A stretch of DNA of 64,000 nucleotides from Limanda limanda (lineage: Eukaryota > Chordata > Actinopteri > Pleuronectiformes > Pleuronectidae): NCBI RefSeq assembly GCF_963576545.1, contig NC_083656.1, positions 6,824,311-6,888,310 on the forward strand, read 5' to 3'. Made by a program: the position numbers and the translations under genes. Under the pieces are notes generated by a model, which was given only the letters and a program-made list of their open reading frames with translations, made no database searches and was not told where the DNA came from. Below, piece by piece: positions 13,963 to 24,778 of the stretch; the stretch's first letter is position 1, and each line of letters opens with the position of its first letter.

Positions 13963-16900
13963 GTGTTTGGCCTTGATGCAGCACAGTGTTTTAAGAGTAA
14001 GTTAAGGTTCATTAAAAGTGAAATCTAGATCCCTCTAATAACCCGCAGAACGGCCTGCATGCTGCTCAGAGTTTCTCTCTCACTCGTCCGTCCAGTCACT
14101 AGTGCTGCACTGTGGAGTGGAACAAAAATCTTCAATTATTATCGTGCTGGCAGAGACAAAACTTTCGGTTGGAATCCAAGATGTGTCAATTCACAGCGGT
14201 TGCTTGGCTGCCTCCTCGGTTACAATAATGAGGAGGAATAAAAATGACGAATAATTCCAACAAGCCAAATGAACAGGACAATATGGAAGGACCATATCCT
14301 CTATATATGTTTAAACAGATATTGTTTGAAACAATAAGGGTATTTTCATAGTGGTGTCACTTTCCAAAAACACTGCATTTGTCATTTTTTAAGCTGTAAC
14401 TGTCAATATTATTCACAATTTGTTTTTTCAAACCAGTTCATTTTGCATGTGAGCTTCTTCAGCTACTAATTACTTTCTTACACACTGCTGATTAGCTTTG
14501 CCCGGAGCCAAAAGCTCCTTGTGTGCACGTTGGTTTGCACGTGCGTCGATATGCAAGAATCCTAATCACTTTCTGTTCCCTCAGAAATAACAACACATCT
14601 GCAAAATCAATTTCTTTGCCGCTAGTAAACAAGCGTTTGTCAACAAGATGAAGAGGAGAAAATCAAGAGATTCTCTGCAGCAGAAACCAGCGCCTGACCG
14701 TGTCTGATTCCAGGATAACGGCTCACACATGTGCTGAATTGCAAAGAGATCCCTAACTCTGTCCTTTCCACTTTGAAGTGGAAGTGATTATGAGATTACA
14801 TCATGGAGTGAACAGAGGTAACCTTCAGTGTTTTATCTCTGCAGAGCCACCGGTTGGTCCTGGTCTCTGGCAGCCGGCCTTTTCACCTGGAACACAGTGC
14901 GGCCAGATGTCGGAGCTCATTAGCTCTCAAACCATTTCAAGAGAGGAGTTCCTTCTCTGGACTGGTTTTTATTTCATGCAAATTAACTAAGTTATGCAAA
15001 ATGAAAATCTAAGGGGCTTTATTGAATGATCTAAGTAGCAGGAGGATTTGCCCAATAATACTTCTGATAGAGAAAAATAACTTAATAGCATTTCGGATGA
15101 GAAACGAAAACTTGATCAAACTCGATTTTCACTTCATTTCTGCCGCACGCTGGTCAGGCTACCAGCTGCTGCTGCACCTCCGTCAATTATACGGGTAGAA
15201 CATGAAGAGAGTCTCTGCTTCTCATTTTGTGCTTTCATGTTTTCACTTTCATGAGTACATCGAGATGAAAACCATGCAATCACTGTTAGAATCATTTAGA
15301 GGTTACTCCGCTGGTTTGTTGAAATCGCCCCTTACTTTCTAAACCGCTCCACTGTTGGATGTTTAAAGATAATAACGCCAGAATAAATCGATGTCTTTCC
15401 TTTCTTTCTCCTTTTTATGTTTTGATCGTGAAGCCTCGCTCTTGCACTTAATGATGTAATGCTCTATAGTTGTATTCGATGTGTGTTTATGCGACATGGA
15501 GTCGTTTCACAGATAAAGAAATGGGCCATGCACTTATAAATAGAATTATTTGGGATCTAGGTCAGAAAACCCACTGACATCTGGCTTTTGTCTGCAATGG
15601 AAACGGATACAATCAGCGTTCAGTCACAGGTCAAACGACTCTGCAGCAGACACAGGTCTGTATCTGGGATGGAAACATGACACATGGGCGGCTGCGAAAA
15701 TTTGGCACGACATCGAGGTGAGAGAACGATTTAATGTGGAACATGACACGTTCCACCTGTGAAAAGAAGAATAAGTGATAACTACTCTTCTGGGTTTAAC
15801 CTGCGTGTGAGAAACAAGCATATTGTACAATATCCTGTCTAACCATGATCGACAGATAACATAATGAAGCGTGTGGTTGACTTTGGTACTGCGGGATAGC
15901 AAAGAGAAAGTTGTTAAAAAGTATTTAAAACAAGGGGAACGGAAATCTCTATCACCGAAACGCGTGATTATCTCTGTGTGTTATTTCCTTGCATGACAGC
16001 CTCGGTTAAACAGGTAAGCAAACATTACAAAGAATGAGTTTTATCAAGGCAATTATCTGAGCAGAGCTGCGCCCGTGAACGTATTCCACTCTTGACTTCT
16101 CTTTGATGAAAGCAGCAGGAGCCTTCTCACTCCCTCCTCCTTATCGCGCCTGCCTGCTCCCACACTGCGCCAGCCAGCAGAAAGGGCACCGCTCGTTAAT
16201 GCCAGCGAGCTGGAAATGAGTCACAGGCACCTTGTCACGTGGCTGATCTGTACCCCGAGGGCGCCCTCTGCTCGGGGAACCAAAGAACACGGTTTTCTCT
16301 CACTCGTTGACATTCAGCGCTGCTATCATGACTGCTGTTCTCATCAAATTGGAAGGAAAAGAGCAAATGCACACTTTGAGTAAGATGTGGGGGAAATGGA
16401 CCCCGGGCCCGGCCTCGTGGACACGAGACCCTCTGCTGGTGGCAGGGTTGGATTCTTTTCTATGTTCTATGCTCCTCAGTGGACAAGCTGAGCTTCGGCA
16501 GATTTCAAATGTCTAATTAACAACGCAGCCAGAAGATAAAACGAGTATTCATGTGATAGATCTCGTAAAAAAGAGACAGATTTTCTCCACTTCGACAACA
16601 ATGAATTGCCATTATTTATGCTGCAGTGTTTTACAATGACTGATAAGAATGTGAAATGGGGGAAAAACACATCCAAGCTTGTGCACACACCCGGGAATCG
16701 TGCAACACAACTTCAGCGGCGCGTCGGTGAGCCGAGATCACACGAGCATGCAAACAGTTGATTTGCTTTGTTTTCGAATGGGACTTTGGGAGAGATTTGA
16801 TGTAATGAGGTTATTTTCCCGCAGTTTTCCGCGGCTCGGTGTGGAAGATTGAGACAGTTCGCCGAGTGACTTCAAACTGTCACATTAGCATTAACAGAAA

Positions 16901-19287
16901 GGTCAGAGCCCGAGAAAGACAAATGCTTAGATTCACTCGGATACTACCGGCTAATTACTCGGATAATAGACGGCAATTAATAAAGCGCTTCTTACACACT
17001 TGTACATTGTATCACCAATTTGTGATTTGTGTTCGCTGCTGCGAGAAGTTAATTTGTGGTGAAATGGAGTCATTCAGCCCTTTTGGTGTCACCGCTCGCC
17101 ATCAGTCTGACTGATCTACTTCATTAGGTTCGTATTCAGAGGCTCCCGACTTCCGCCGACTCAGAGCTGCCGTTAAGCACCAGAGGATCAGATATGTATG
17201 AGGGTGGAGATTACCCAAAAGGAGCCGACATCCCCGAGGTTCAGGGCCGCAGATTTCCTCTTACACTGAGCTCCAGGGAATGGGTGGCCTCAATATGAAG
17301 CGGCAGCGTCACACACAGATGATATTTTTGTTAATCAGTGAGAAAGCGAAGCGCGGCCGCTGCGGTGGACGTCGGCGCTGTCGGAGGGAGCCGGTGACTG
17401 ACGCGTGTTTGCTGCTGCCGACAGAATCATGCAAAGATTTGTAAGAATAACAAGCTGATAACAAACATGCACTGACGTATTTTCTCTGCAGGAGGTTCCC
17501 CGATATCCATAAGCTTCAAATACACGCGGCCCATTGAGTGCGGTGCTTTGAGCTAAATGCCAATGTCATTAAATCAACCTGCTGCCAGTGACTCACATGT
17601 TGGCAGGTATAATGTCACAATGATTTAAGCAGCTATAATTTCACCATGCTCGACAGCTTGGTTTAGCATGTTGGCAATGTTCATACTGGAAAATTAACAC
17701 TTCATCCAGAAATGCAACTGAGAATGGTAGAAATTGTATAAACTATATTTATCAAGCACCTTTTCCTGCAGGTGAGAGCAGAAAATATCACAACAAGACA
17801 GACATGAGGAAAAAACAACAACAAGAGCAATGAAAAGAAACATTTAAAAATCCTTTGAGATGAAGGTCTAATAACTTGTGTATTAGTATGTTTAGATTTA
17901 ATAAATCCAGCACAGGTCTGTCACACACGTCAATATTTCACCGGCCAAGTGAAGGTCTTGACAGCTGGTGGCGCTAGAGCAACAGTCACAGGCCCGAAAC
18001 ACATTCAGGACTTCTGGAGCCGTCGGTGTCTGTTCCGACGTCTCATCAGAGCGGTTGAGTTTTTCCAGTCGTGACAGAAGTGGTCAACCGACCAACTGCC
18101 TTGCAGAAAAACATCGTTATCCCCGGAGCCCTGTGCTAGAACATGGCTGAAAGTGAGGCATGTCCGCTGCTGGCATCTGATCACATGGTAAGAAAAGGGG
18201 ATTTCTCATTCATGCATACATGGAGTTGGAGAGGTGGAGTCAAAAATGCATGTTCAGAGCGGCTTCATGAGTTAAACACATGTAGGAATTCAACTGTCTG
18301 AACTCTCACCATTATCTGTGAAAAGGTGGAAACATATATCGACTGTGTGCACAATGATTCACTTTCCAGTCTTTTGGATTCTGACTTTGCATGTTCATCA
18401 CCAGGGGAGGCCCCTCTGACTGCAGCTACTAAAAAAAAAATCAAAGCGGAGTTCAAAGCCTAATTTCCTCAGCTCCTCGGTGGTCCGCCCGCTCGTCCCT
18501 CTCTCCCAAGAAGAGTTTTGGGGAGCATCAGCACTGATTCAATTCTCAAGGTTTCATCTGTGATCTTTCCCTCTTGTTTTTCTTTGAAATCCCTCCACTA
18601 CGTGAAGCTAATGAAATATAAAAAAGCACAGTGGGCGTAGTGTAAGTGAATGGCTGAGAGGGAATACTTCTCAAACAGATTATCACAGGCCACGAAATAT
18701 GTGTAATTTTTTAAACACACAATTGAGAATTGGTTGTGACATCGGGGGTAATCCTCCAGCCATGAAAGCTATTCATGTAAATATGATTTTCACCCCGTCT
18801 GAACTTAACCATTCACTCGGAGAACTGCACGATGAAGACCTCGCGCAGAGGAGCAGCAACAAAAATCAATCTGCGAGCGGCGAGACACTCTTCAGAAATC
18901 TTTAATCTGTTTTCTTTAAGTCAAGTTTAAATAACACCATGTGCTGCTTAAAGGATAAGCTGAAAAGAGGTAATTTGGCCTGCCTTGTCTTCCAAATTGA
19001 CTTTATATGGAGACATAACTCAATGCAGCAGCTCTAATGAAGTCCTCTGTCCTCAGCCATGGAGGTTCTAATGGAATGACTGAAGGAGACAGACTTTGAA
19101 ATCTGAAAGGGCTTCTTGTGGGAAACAGATGCAGCGTCTGTGCTGTTCGGCTGAATTCATCAGCTCCGTGTTGGATACGATCACAAATACACAGACTGAA
19201 TTCCGGTGCTGTCATTGAAATTAAGACCATTGCATTTTGGGATGGTGCCTGTTAATCTGAGCCTTTTCAGTGATTCATTCATTTTAG
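13963..19287. other. Longest repeat-poor stretch
   Basis: Over 5 kb shows no microsatellite of note and few recognisable repeats. CpG-rich patches lie near 17340-17410, and CAGCTGGTGGCGCTAGAG at about 17962 resembles a fish repeat word. It is a candidate location for conserved regulatory DNA; no exon seen. Confidence 0.45.
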
Positions 19288-19295
19288 GTCAGAAC
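19288..19295 (+). repeat. Left target-site duplication of the hAT element
   Basis: GTCAGAAC directly abuts the left terminus TAGGGTTGCAAA and is identical to the copy at 20178-20185. Confidence 0.88.
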
Positions 19296-19604
19296 TAGGG
19301 TTGCAAAGGGGCGGAAAGTTTCCGGTAAATTTCCTGAAAGTTTCTGGAAAGTTTCCATGGGAAGTTTAGCTCGGGAATTTTTGGGAATTTGGAAAAAAAA
19401 AAAAAAACTACGCAAATTAAACGCTGTGCAATAAAAAAATCATTCAAAACTCTATTTTAGAGATGTATGGAATGCAGCACACACTGCACGTTGAATTTCA
19501 AGCCTCCACTGTGCATTCTTCCATCACATGCACAGATAACTCCCAGCATCCTTCACACTACAGCAGGGCTTTTGAGGCCTGCGTTAGTGTGCAGGACTAG
19601 TCAG

Positions 19605-19808
19605 GTAAGTTTCGATGATATTACTGGGGAAAATATATTAGCATGCTGATTGAGAAGTGTTCATCTGTTCATCGAGCCTATTTCCATTCATTTATCCATC
19701 AATTGTAAAATATGTTTATAGACTATTCCAATTATTTGGCTAACTATTTATATCTCTGGCATTGCATTAGTGTTTTTTTACAAACTTTTTTCTCATCTTA
19801 TTCTACAG
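19605..19808 (+). other. Predicted intron of the hAT transposase transcript
   Basis: The donor CAG|GTAAGT at 19605 matches the consensus fully; the acceptor is a T/C-rich stretch ending TTCTACAG at 19808. The spacing of 204 bp is plausible for a fish intron. The first exon would be mostly untranslated, with the BED reading frame starting in the second. Confidence 0.55.
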
Positions 19809-19812
19809 AACA

Positions 19813-20019
19813 ATGCCACGTGCACTATCCCATGTGTGGAGACATTTCACCCCATCCAATGTAGAAGGAAAGGCTGTGTACATTTGCAAATACTGTGCAA
19901 AGACCTATGTTAAGAATGACACAACGATGCAGAAGCATATAGTCAAGTGCCCAAAGTTTCCTCAGTGTTCAAATCAGCCTATGACACAACAAAATGTATA
20001 TAATTATGTCTGTATATGA
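19813..20019 (+). CDS. BED-type zinc finger of a hAT transposase (truncated, 68 aa)
   Basis: The 68-residue open frame lies inside the hAT element. It has the BED-finger layout: an aromatic VW-x-HF start (Trp9, Phe12), then Cys25-x2-Cys28, and His42-x3-Cys46. In hAT transposases this domain binds the subterminal repeats of the element's own ends. The ATG sits four bases after TTCTACAG, a good splice acceptor, and a consensus donor CAG|GTAAGT lies upstream at 19605, suggesting a two-exon transcript with an intron at 19605-19808. The frame stops soon after the finger; another donor-like AAGGTAAAT lies just past the stop, near 20024, so the original gene probably spliced onward to exons now lost. 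No RNase-H-like catalytic domain or hAT dimerisation region is present. The protein might bind element ends but could not cut DNA. Whether it is expressed is unknown. Confidence 0.8.
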   Translation: MPRALSHVWRHFTPSNVEGKAVYICKYCAKTYVKNDTTMQKHIVKCPKFPQCSNQPMTQQNVYNYVCI

Positions 20020-20177
20020 CAAGGTAAATATAGTCAGTATAAATTACCCACAAAATTTCCAGTTTATTCCCGTTAATTCCGGTTTATTCCCGTTAATTCC
20101 CGTTAATTCCCGTATATTTCCGTTAATTCCCATGGAAAGTTTCCAACTTTGAATATTCCCGGAATTTTGCAACCCTA

Positions 20178-20185
20178 GTCAGAAC
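20178..20185 (+). repeat. Right target-site duplication of the hAT element
   Basis: GTCAGAAC follows the right terminus immediately and matches 19288-19295 in all eight bases. Confidence 0.88.
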
Positions 20186-23100
20186 CTCTAAATGAGTCAA
20201 GCTTCTCCTGGTTTTGAGTTTAGCTCCTCTGTGAGGGAACAGCGCCACCACGACCCTTGTCTTCCACAGTCCTCGTCTCCAGTAAGGGTAGCGGATGGGG
20301 ACAAATGCTTTTACTCACGCTGGTTCTTGCCTTTTTTTTTTTCACCTCTTCCACCCACAGTGCATTTTTCCAACCTGTGCAGCTGCAGCCTGCTGCCTCG
20401 CAGTGTGCACAGGTTTCTTTAATCATTTGTTCCCTGCCAGGAGGTCAGGAAAGTGAGAGGAGAGAGAGCTGAAGGCTGAAATATAGATATACGTGTAACC
20501 ACAGTGTTATTGTAAAGCAAACACGGAACGGTCTATGTGCACGTCTCTATCTCCCTCCTAAAACAGCACAAAGAGCTAAATTATTAAATATGCACTCTCC
20601 GTATAGAAATGACATAATTTAGCTTTAAGATAACTGACATGGACATTTTCTAACCTCGCTGTTTTAGATGCAATCCCACAAAGGCCACACACATCATTAA
20701 CGCTGCCTGGCCGCTAATAGACAGCCACTGTTTACACGGCTAATACGTGAATCCCTCAGGCACCTAAACCTGCCTCCACCATCCAAGAGAAATGTTTTCA
20801 AAGCCTAATTGGTCAGTGAAAACAAACAGATCCGTGCCGAGCGTTGGAGGCCGGCGCCCCTCATTCACCGTGTCACCGTAATAAATACAGACCAGTTCAT
20901 TAATGCAGGTTTCTGTTTTACGTTAAGGAGAAAAATATATAATTATAAAAACCGCAACCACAAACTATAGACGCAGTAGCTGGTAGCGGATGGTAATTCA
21001 ATGGGTCAGTGATCATTGCTTGATGATTTCTGATTATTTCATTAATTAATAATTCAATTTCAATCTGTTTGCTGTGATTTAATTACACAATTTAGGAAAC
21101 CGACTGGATTCAGTGGCCATTACAACGGTATTGTAAATGTGTATTAACAGGTCTGCATTGATGGAAACCTTGGTTCACAAAATGGTTGATAGTCTTCATG
21201 TTTAATATTTGTAAGGTATTAATTCTTTATCCTAATCCGTCCAGATATGTCTAATTGCTGGGAGTGCACATTAACTAAACCCGATTTATATCAGAGGTTC
21301 ATCAGAGATTATGAGCAGGTCGGCCATGGGAAAGTGTTTCGAGGGCTTGATCAACACTACGTGTCCGTGAGTGGAAATGAGCTTTGTGCAAATTAGCGAT
21401 GTAAAGTTTTCAGAGCTGCTAATGATTAGATTAATAGATGCAAATGGCGGGGGGGATCCCTTCGGCACGGTTTGAAACCGAGGGATCGGTGGCATGAAAG
21501 TAGATTAAACCTCATTTAAGCGGTGAGGAGATTATTCACGGGTTAAGTTAGCTTATGCAATGCAAGCAAATAATGCTCGTGCTTAAAGCTAATTCAGATG
21601 AGCCCAAAATATCCTGCTCTGCCCAGGAGGATAAAAGAGTTCCACTGACACTAAACTGGAGAAACAGTTACTTGGAAACAACTTGTCTGAGATAACATAG
21701 AAAATGTATTTAAGCTGAAGCACTAAATATACTATAGTTTCTTTATTTAGGCTATAGGATATTGAATCAATGTCATTTCTATGAATCATATACATTTCCT
21801 TATTCAGTTTTCTGTCCTCTGTCTGATAAGAGAGAGCCGGTGAAAAAATTTGCCAAAAGAAAGCTGGATATCTGACTTGTATTTCTGATGTAGCAAGAAA
21901 TGACCAAATGCACAACATGGCACATTGATGAATAATGTGTTCTCCGAGTCAACCACAGCTAATTTCTTATCGTCTTGTGGGGTCCTGCCCCAAAATGGGA
22001 AAAAAAACGCATTAATGCAGATTTAATGAATACATTAGCTCTGATTTCCCAGAGTTGGTCGTGTCCTTTGAAACACAGCCTGCCTTTGAAAACACGTATT
22101 CACGTCTCTCTCCGTGAGTCGGTGCACTTCTCCTTTCTGTGGGGGGGGGGGGGGTTTTCCCCTGTGGATGAGGATGAGCCAATGTGTCGACAACAATGGA
22201 AGAAGTTCAACAGTATCCCACCTTACAAAAAACTGCCACCTGTTAATTAGAGGTAACGTGTGAAGTTACCATGGCGACGCAAGGCTCCATATCAGGTGTC
22301 TATTCAGAGAAGCAGCCCAGGTGATGGCCGATGAAATTATTATGCAAATGCAGCGCTGCATATTAAACACCCGGTGAACTGATTGCCTCCGTACCTGACT
22401 AAGTCGAGCGTGTTGTGTTCTGGGCCTGAAAGACCAGTAGAGAAGTAAGAAAAAAAACACATCTTGCCCAGAAAGTCATTTCCGAGAACAGCTGCCGGGG
22501 AAATTGTTCGAAAATGGCATGGAAATTGAAATTGAGCATAACCGCTTGTATTGTTCCAAAGCGTAAAAAACGAAATTTAAATAAATTTGTAACACAAAAC
22601 GAATAGTTGGACAGGGTTTGATTTTGGCAGGCGAGATGAAGTGGCGAAAAATGAAAGGCTGGCAACTCCTCTCAGGTCTCCCTCCGCTTGCACTGAAGAC
22701 GAATGTATGAAATATATAAGAAACCATATCTTCAAATCTTCCGGTTAAAGCCAGATTTTTATCACACAATTGATTTATTTGACCAATAAGTCCCGAGATG
22801 ACTTAACTCCTGCAGGCGACACAGATACTGTACCCACTCCATCAGGTGCAGATGGGGGGGGGGGGCAGCCAGGTAGCTCTTATCAGCACTCTGACACGTC
22901 CTCCTGCCAACCTGCAGCCACGCACGCCAGCCCTTCAGTCACTTCCACATGCATGGCACGCTGCCTCCGGAGTCAGCGAGCAGCCGGAGGAGCGCTCGCC
23001 ACGGACGTGCCAAGAAACAATCATTTGTCCAAGTGACAAATTAAAACATGGTCAAGTGCCAGATCAGTGTTGCAAGTTGAACGAATTATGAACAAACTGT

Positions 23101-24680
23101 GATAATCCATCTCCGCACGGACGACAACTGCCGCTCGGATTAAAAGTGGCACAAAAGTTTTGTTTGTTTTTTACTGAGTCGACTCGGTACTTGTTGGACT
23201 GTTGATTCATGGATTGCTGAATGAAATCCTGAGAGTGCAGAACTTCATAATGAAAAAATACAAATTGTGTTACCGCAGCCAAAAGATATTGTTTCATAAA
23301 ACAAAGTAATTACATGAACTGTGTTGGGTTCTTTGAGAAGAATCATTTCTACATTTATTTGTGTCTATAAGCTAATTACAACTAGCATATAAAAACAGTC
23401 AATAAAGGACAGAGAAGGCAATGTTTAAAAAATTGTTCAATGATACTCTCATAAATTCTTAAAAACCAAAACAACGTACATAAACCCTTAAATATGCCAC
23501 ACCTGAAATAACATATGTGACTATAAACTATATATTCTGTATTCTATACATATATGTACAGCAACGGGTTTTAATCATCTGCTTCCCTCAATATGTGAGT
23601 ATTTGCAAATCAAGAAAAGGAAATAAATAACCAAATGACAGAGAACTACTTCAGTCTGATGATATATCTGGCAAACTAAATGTGGATTTAACAAGCGTAT
23701 AAAAAAATTGACTCAGTGAGTTTGTTCGAGTCAGTCTGCAGTGCCCAGATGTTTTGGGCAATTATTTGCTAACTTTTGAAAACAAGGGGATATTTATTTT
23801 TTCCCCGTTTCCAAAGATTTGTGTTTCCAGTGAGAACACACGACTGAAAAATGCAGAACACGACCGAGCTCAAGCCCCAATGGTATGAAACACAAACCAA
23901 TAAATCATACTGACATGGTCACGTTCATTTCGATAAACGGCATTAAGGAAAGAGCCCGAGCTGCAAAACAGGGAATAATTATTAAATGCATGATTTACCG
24001 ATTGATTCATCGATTTATAATATTTACACGTGGAATAATCAGCCAAGCAGTCCTGGTCAGCTGACAGCACCATGTGATTCATGCCGTGGCTCCAGCTCCA
24101 GGTTACCTTGTGCATGTTTACGAGCGGGTGCTAATGCTCCCGAAGCTCGACGTGACGGATCTCCCTTCCCTTTTTCCTCACAACCTTCCTTTTCACCGGC
24201 AGACAACCTGCTAATGAATAATTTACACGGCCGCTAACGCCCTCAGATTAGACAGGGAAAATTGTTTCAGGAACACATGAATGTTTAAAGACGAGTCACT
24301 GAACCTCTGCGGTGTCTGGAGGGGCCGCGCCGGTGTCATTAATTGGCGCCCGAGCTGCTATCAGAGGGTTTGGAGCGACAGCGTCGGGTTCCGTGCAAAT
24401 TCAGCAGGAAAAACAAGAAAGAAGGAAACCCTTTGATTCTGTGGTTGTGGAGGGTGGGTGGAGGGGAGGATCATTTGTTTCTGTGCTGATACCTTCTCCA
24501 CGCCGATACAAGTGAGTGAGGAACTTTGCATCTCGGAGCAAAATGCCAGGACGCTGTCAGGTTCAGTGGGGGGGGGGTTTTTAAGCCACCTCTTAGCATT
24601 GTTGGCAGTGTATTTGCATGTTTTGGCAATATTCCCTCTAAGCTCTGCATACAAGAATTCAATGTGTGTTTCGTCAAACA
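20186..24680. other. Non-coding stretch right of the hAT element
   Basis: It holds G runs of 14 at 22141-22154, about 13 at 22853-22865 and about 10 near 24570. Otherwise no recognised feature. Confidence 0.5.
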
Positions 24681-24691
24681 TGCACGCACAA

Positions 24692-24758
<67 letters not shown>

Positions 24759-24778
24759 AACACACACACACACACACA
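24681..24778 (+). repeat. (CA)n microsatellite with CG and AA interruptions
   Basis: About 98 bp of CA interrupted by GCAC and AAAC units arranged almost symmetrically. His-Thr and Val-Cys reading frames over it are artefacts. Confidence 0.97.

Larger units (their letters stand above)
19296..20177 (+). mobile_element. hAT-superfamily DNA transposon, internally deleted (882 bp), with intact target-site duplication
   Basis: Both ends are visible. The left end is TAGGGTTGCAAA and the right end is its perfect reverse complement, TTTGCAACCCTA. The element is flanked by identical 8-bp direct repeats GTCAGAAC at 19288-19295 and 20178-20185; 8-bp duplications are the hAT hallmark. Inside the ends the similarity continues imperfectly: an 18-bp block at 19346-19363 (GGAAAGTTTCCATGGGAA) is matched in inverted orientation at 20127-20144 with one difference. 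The right subterminal region repeats CGTTAATTCC several times, a plausible transposase-binding array. The interior carries a BED zinc-finger reading frame but no room for the catalytic core, so it is non-autonomous. The sharp duplication suggests a fairly recent insertion. Confidence 0.88.
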
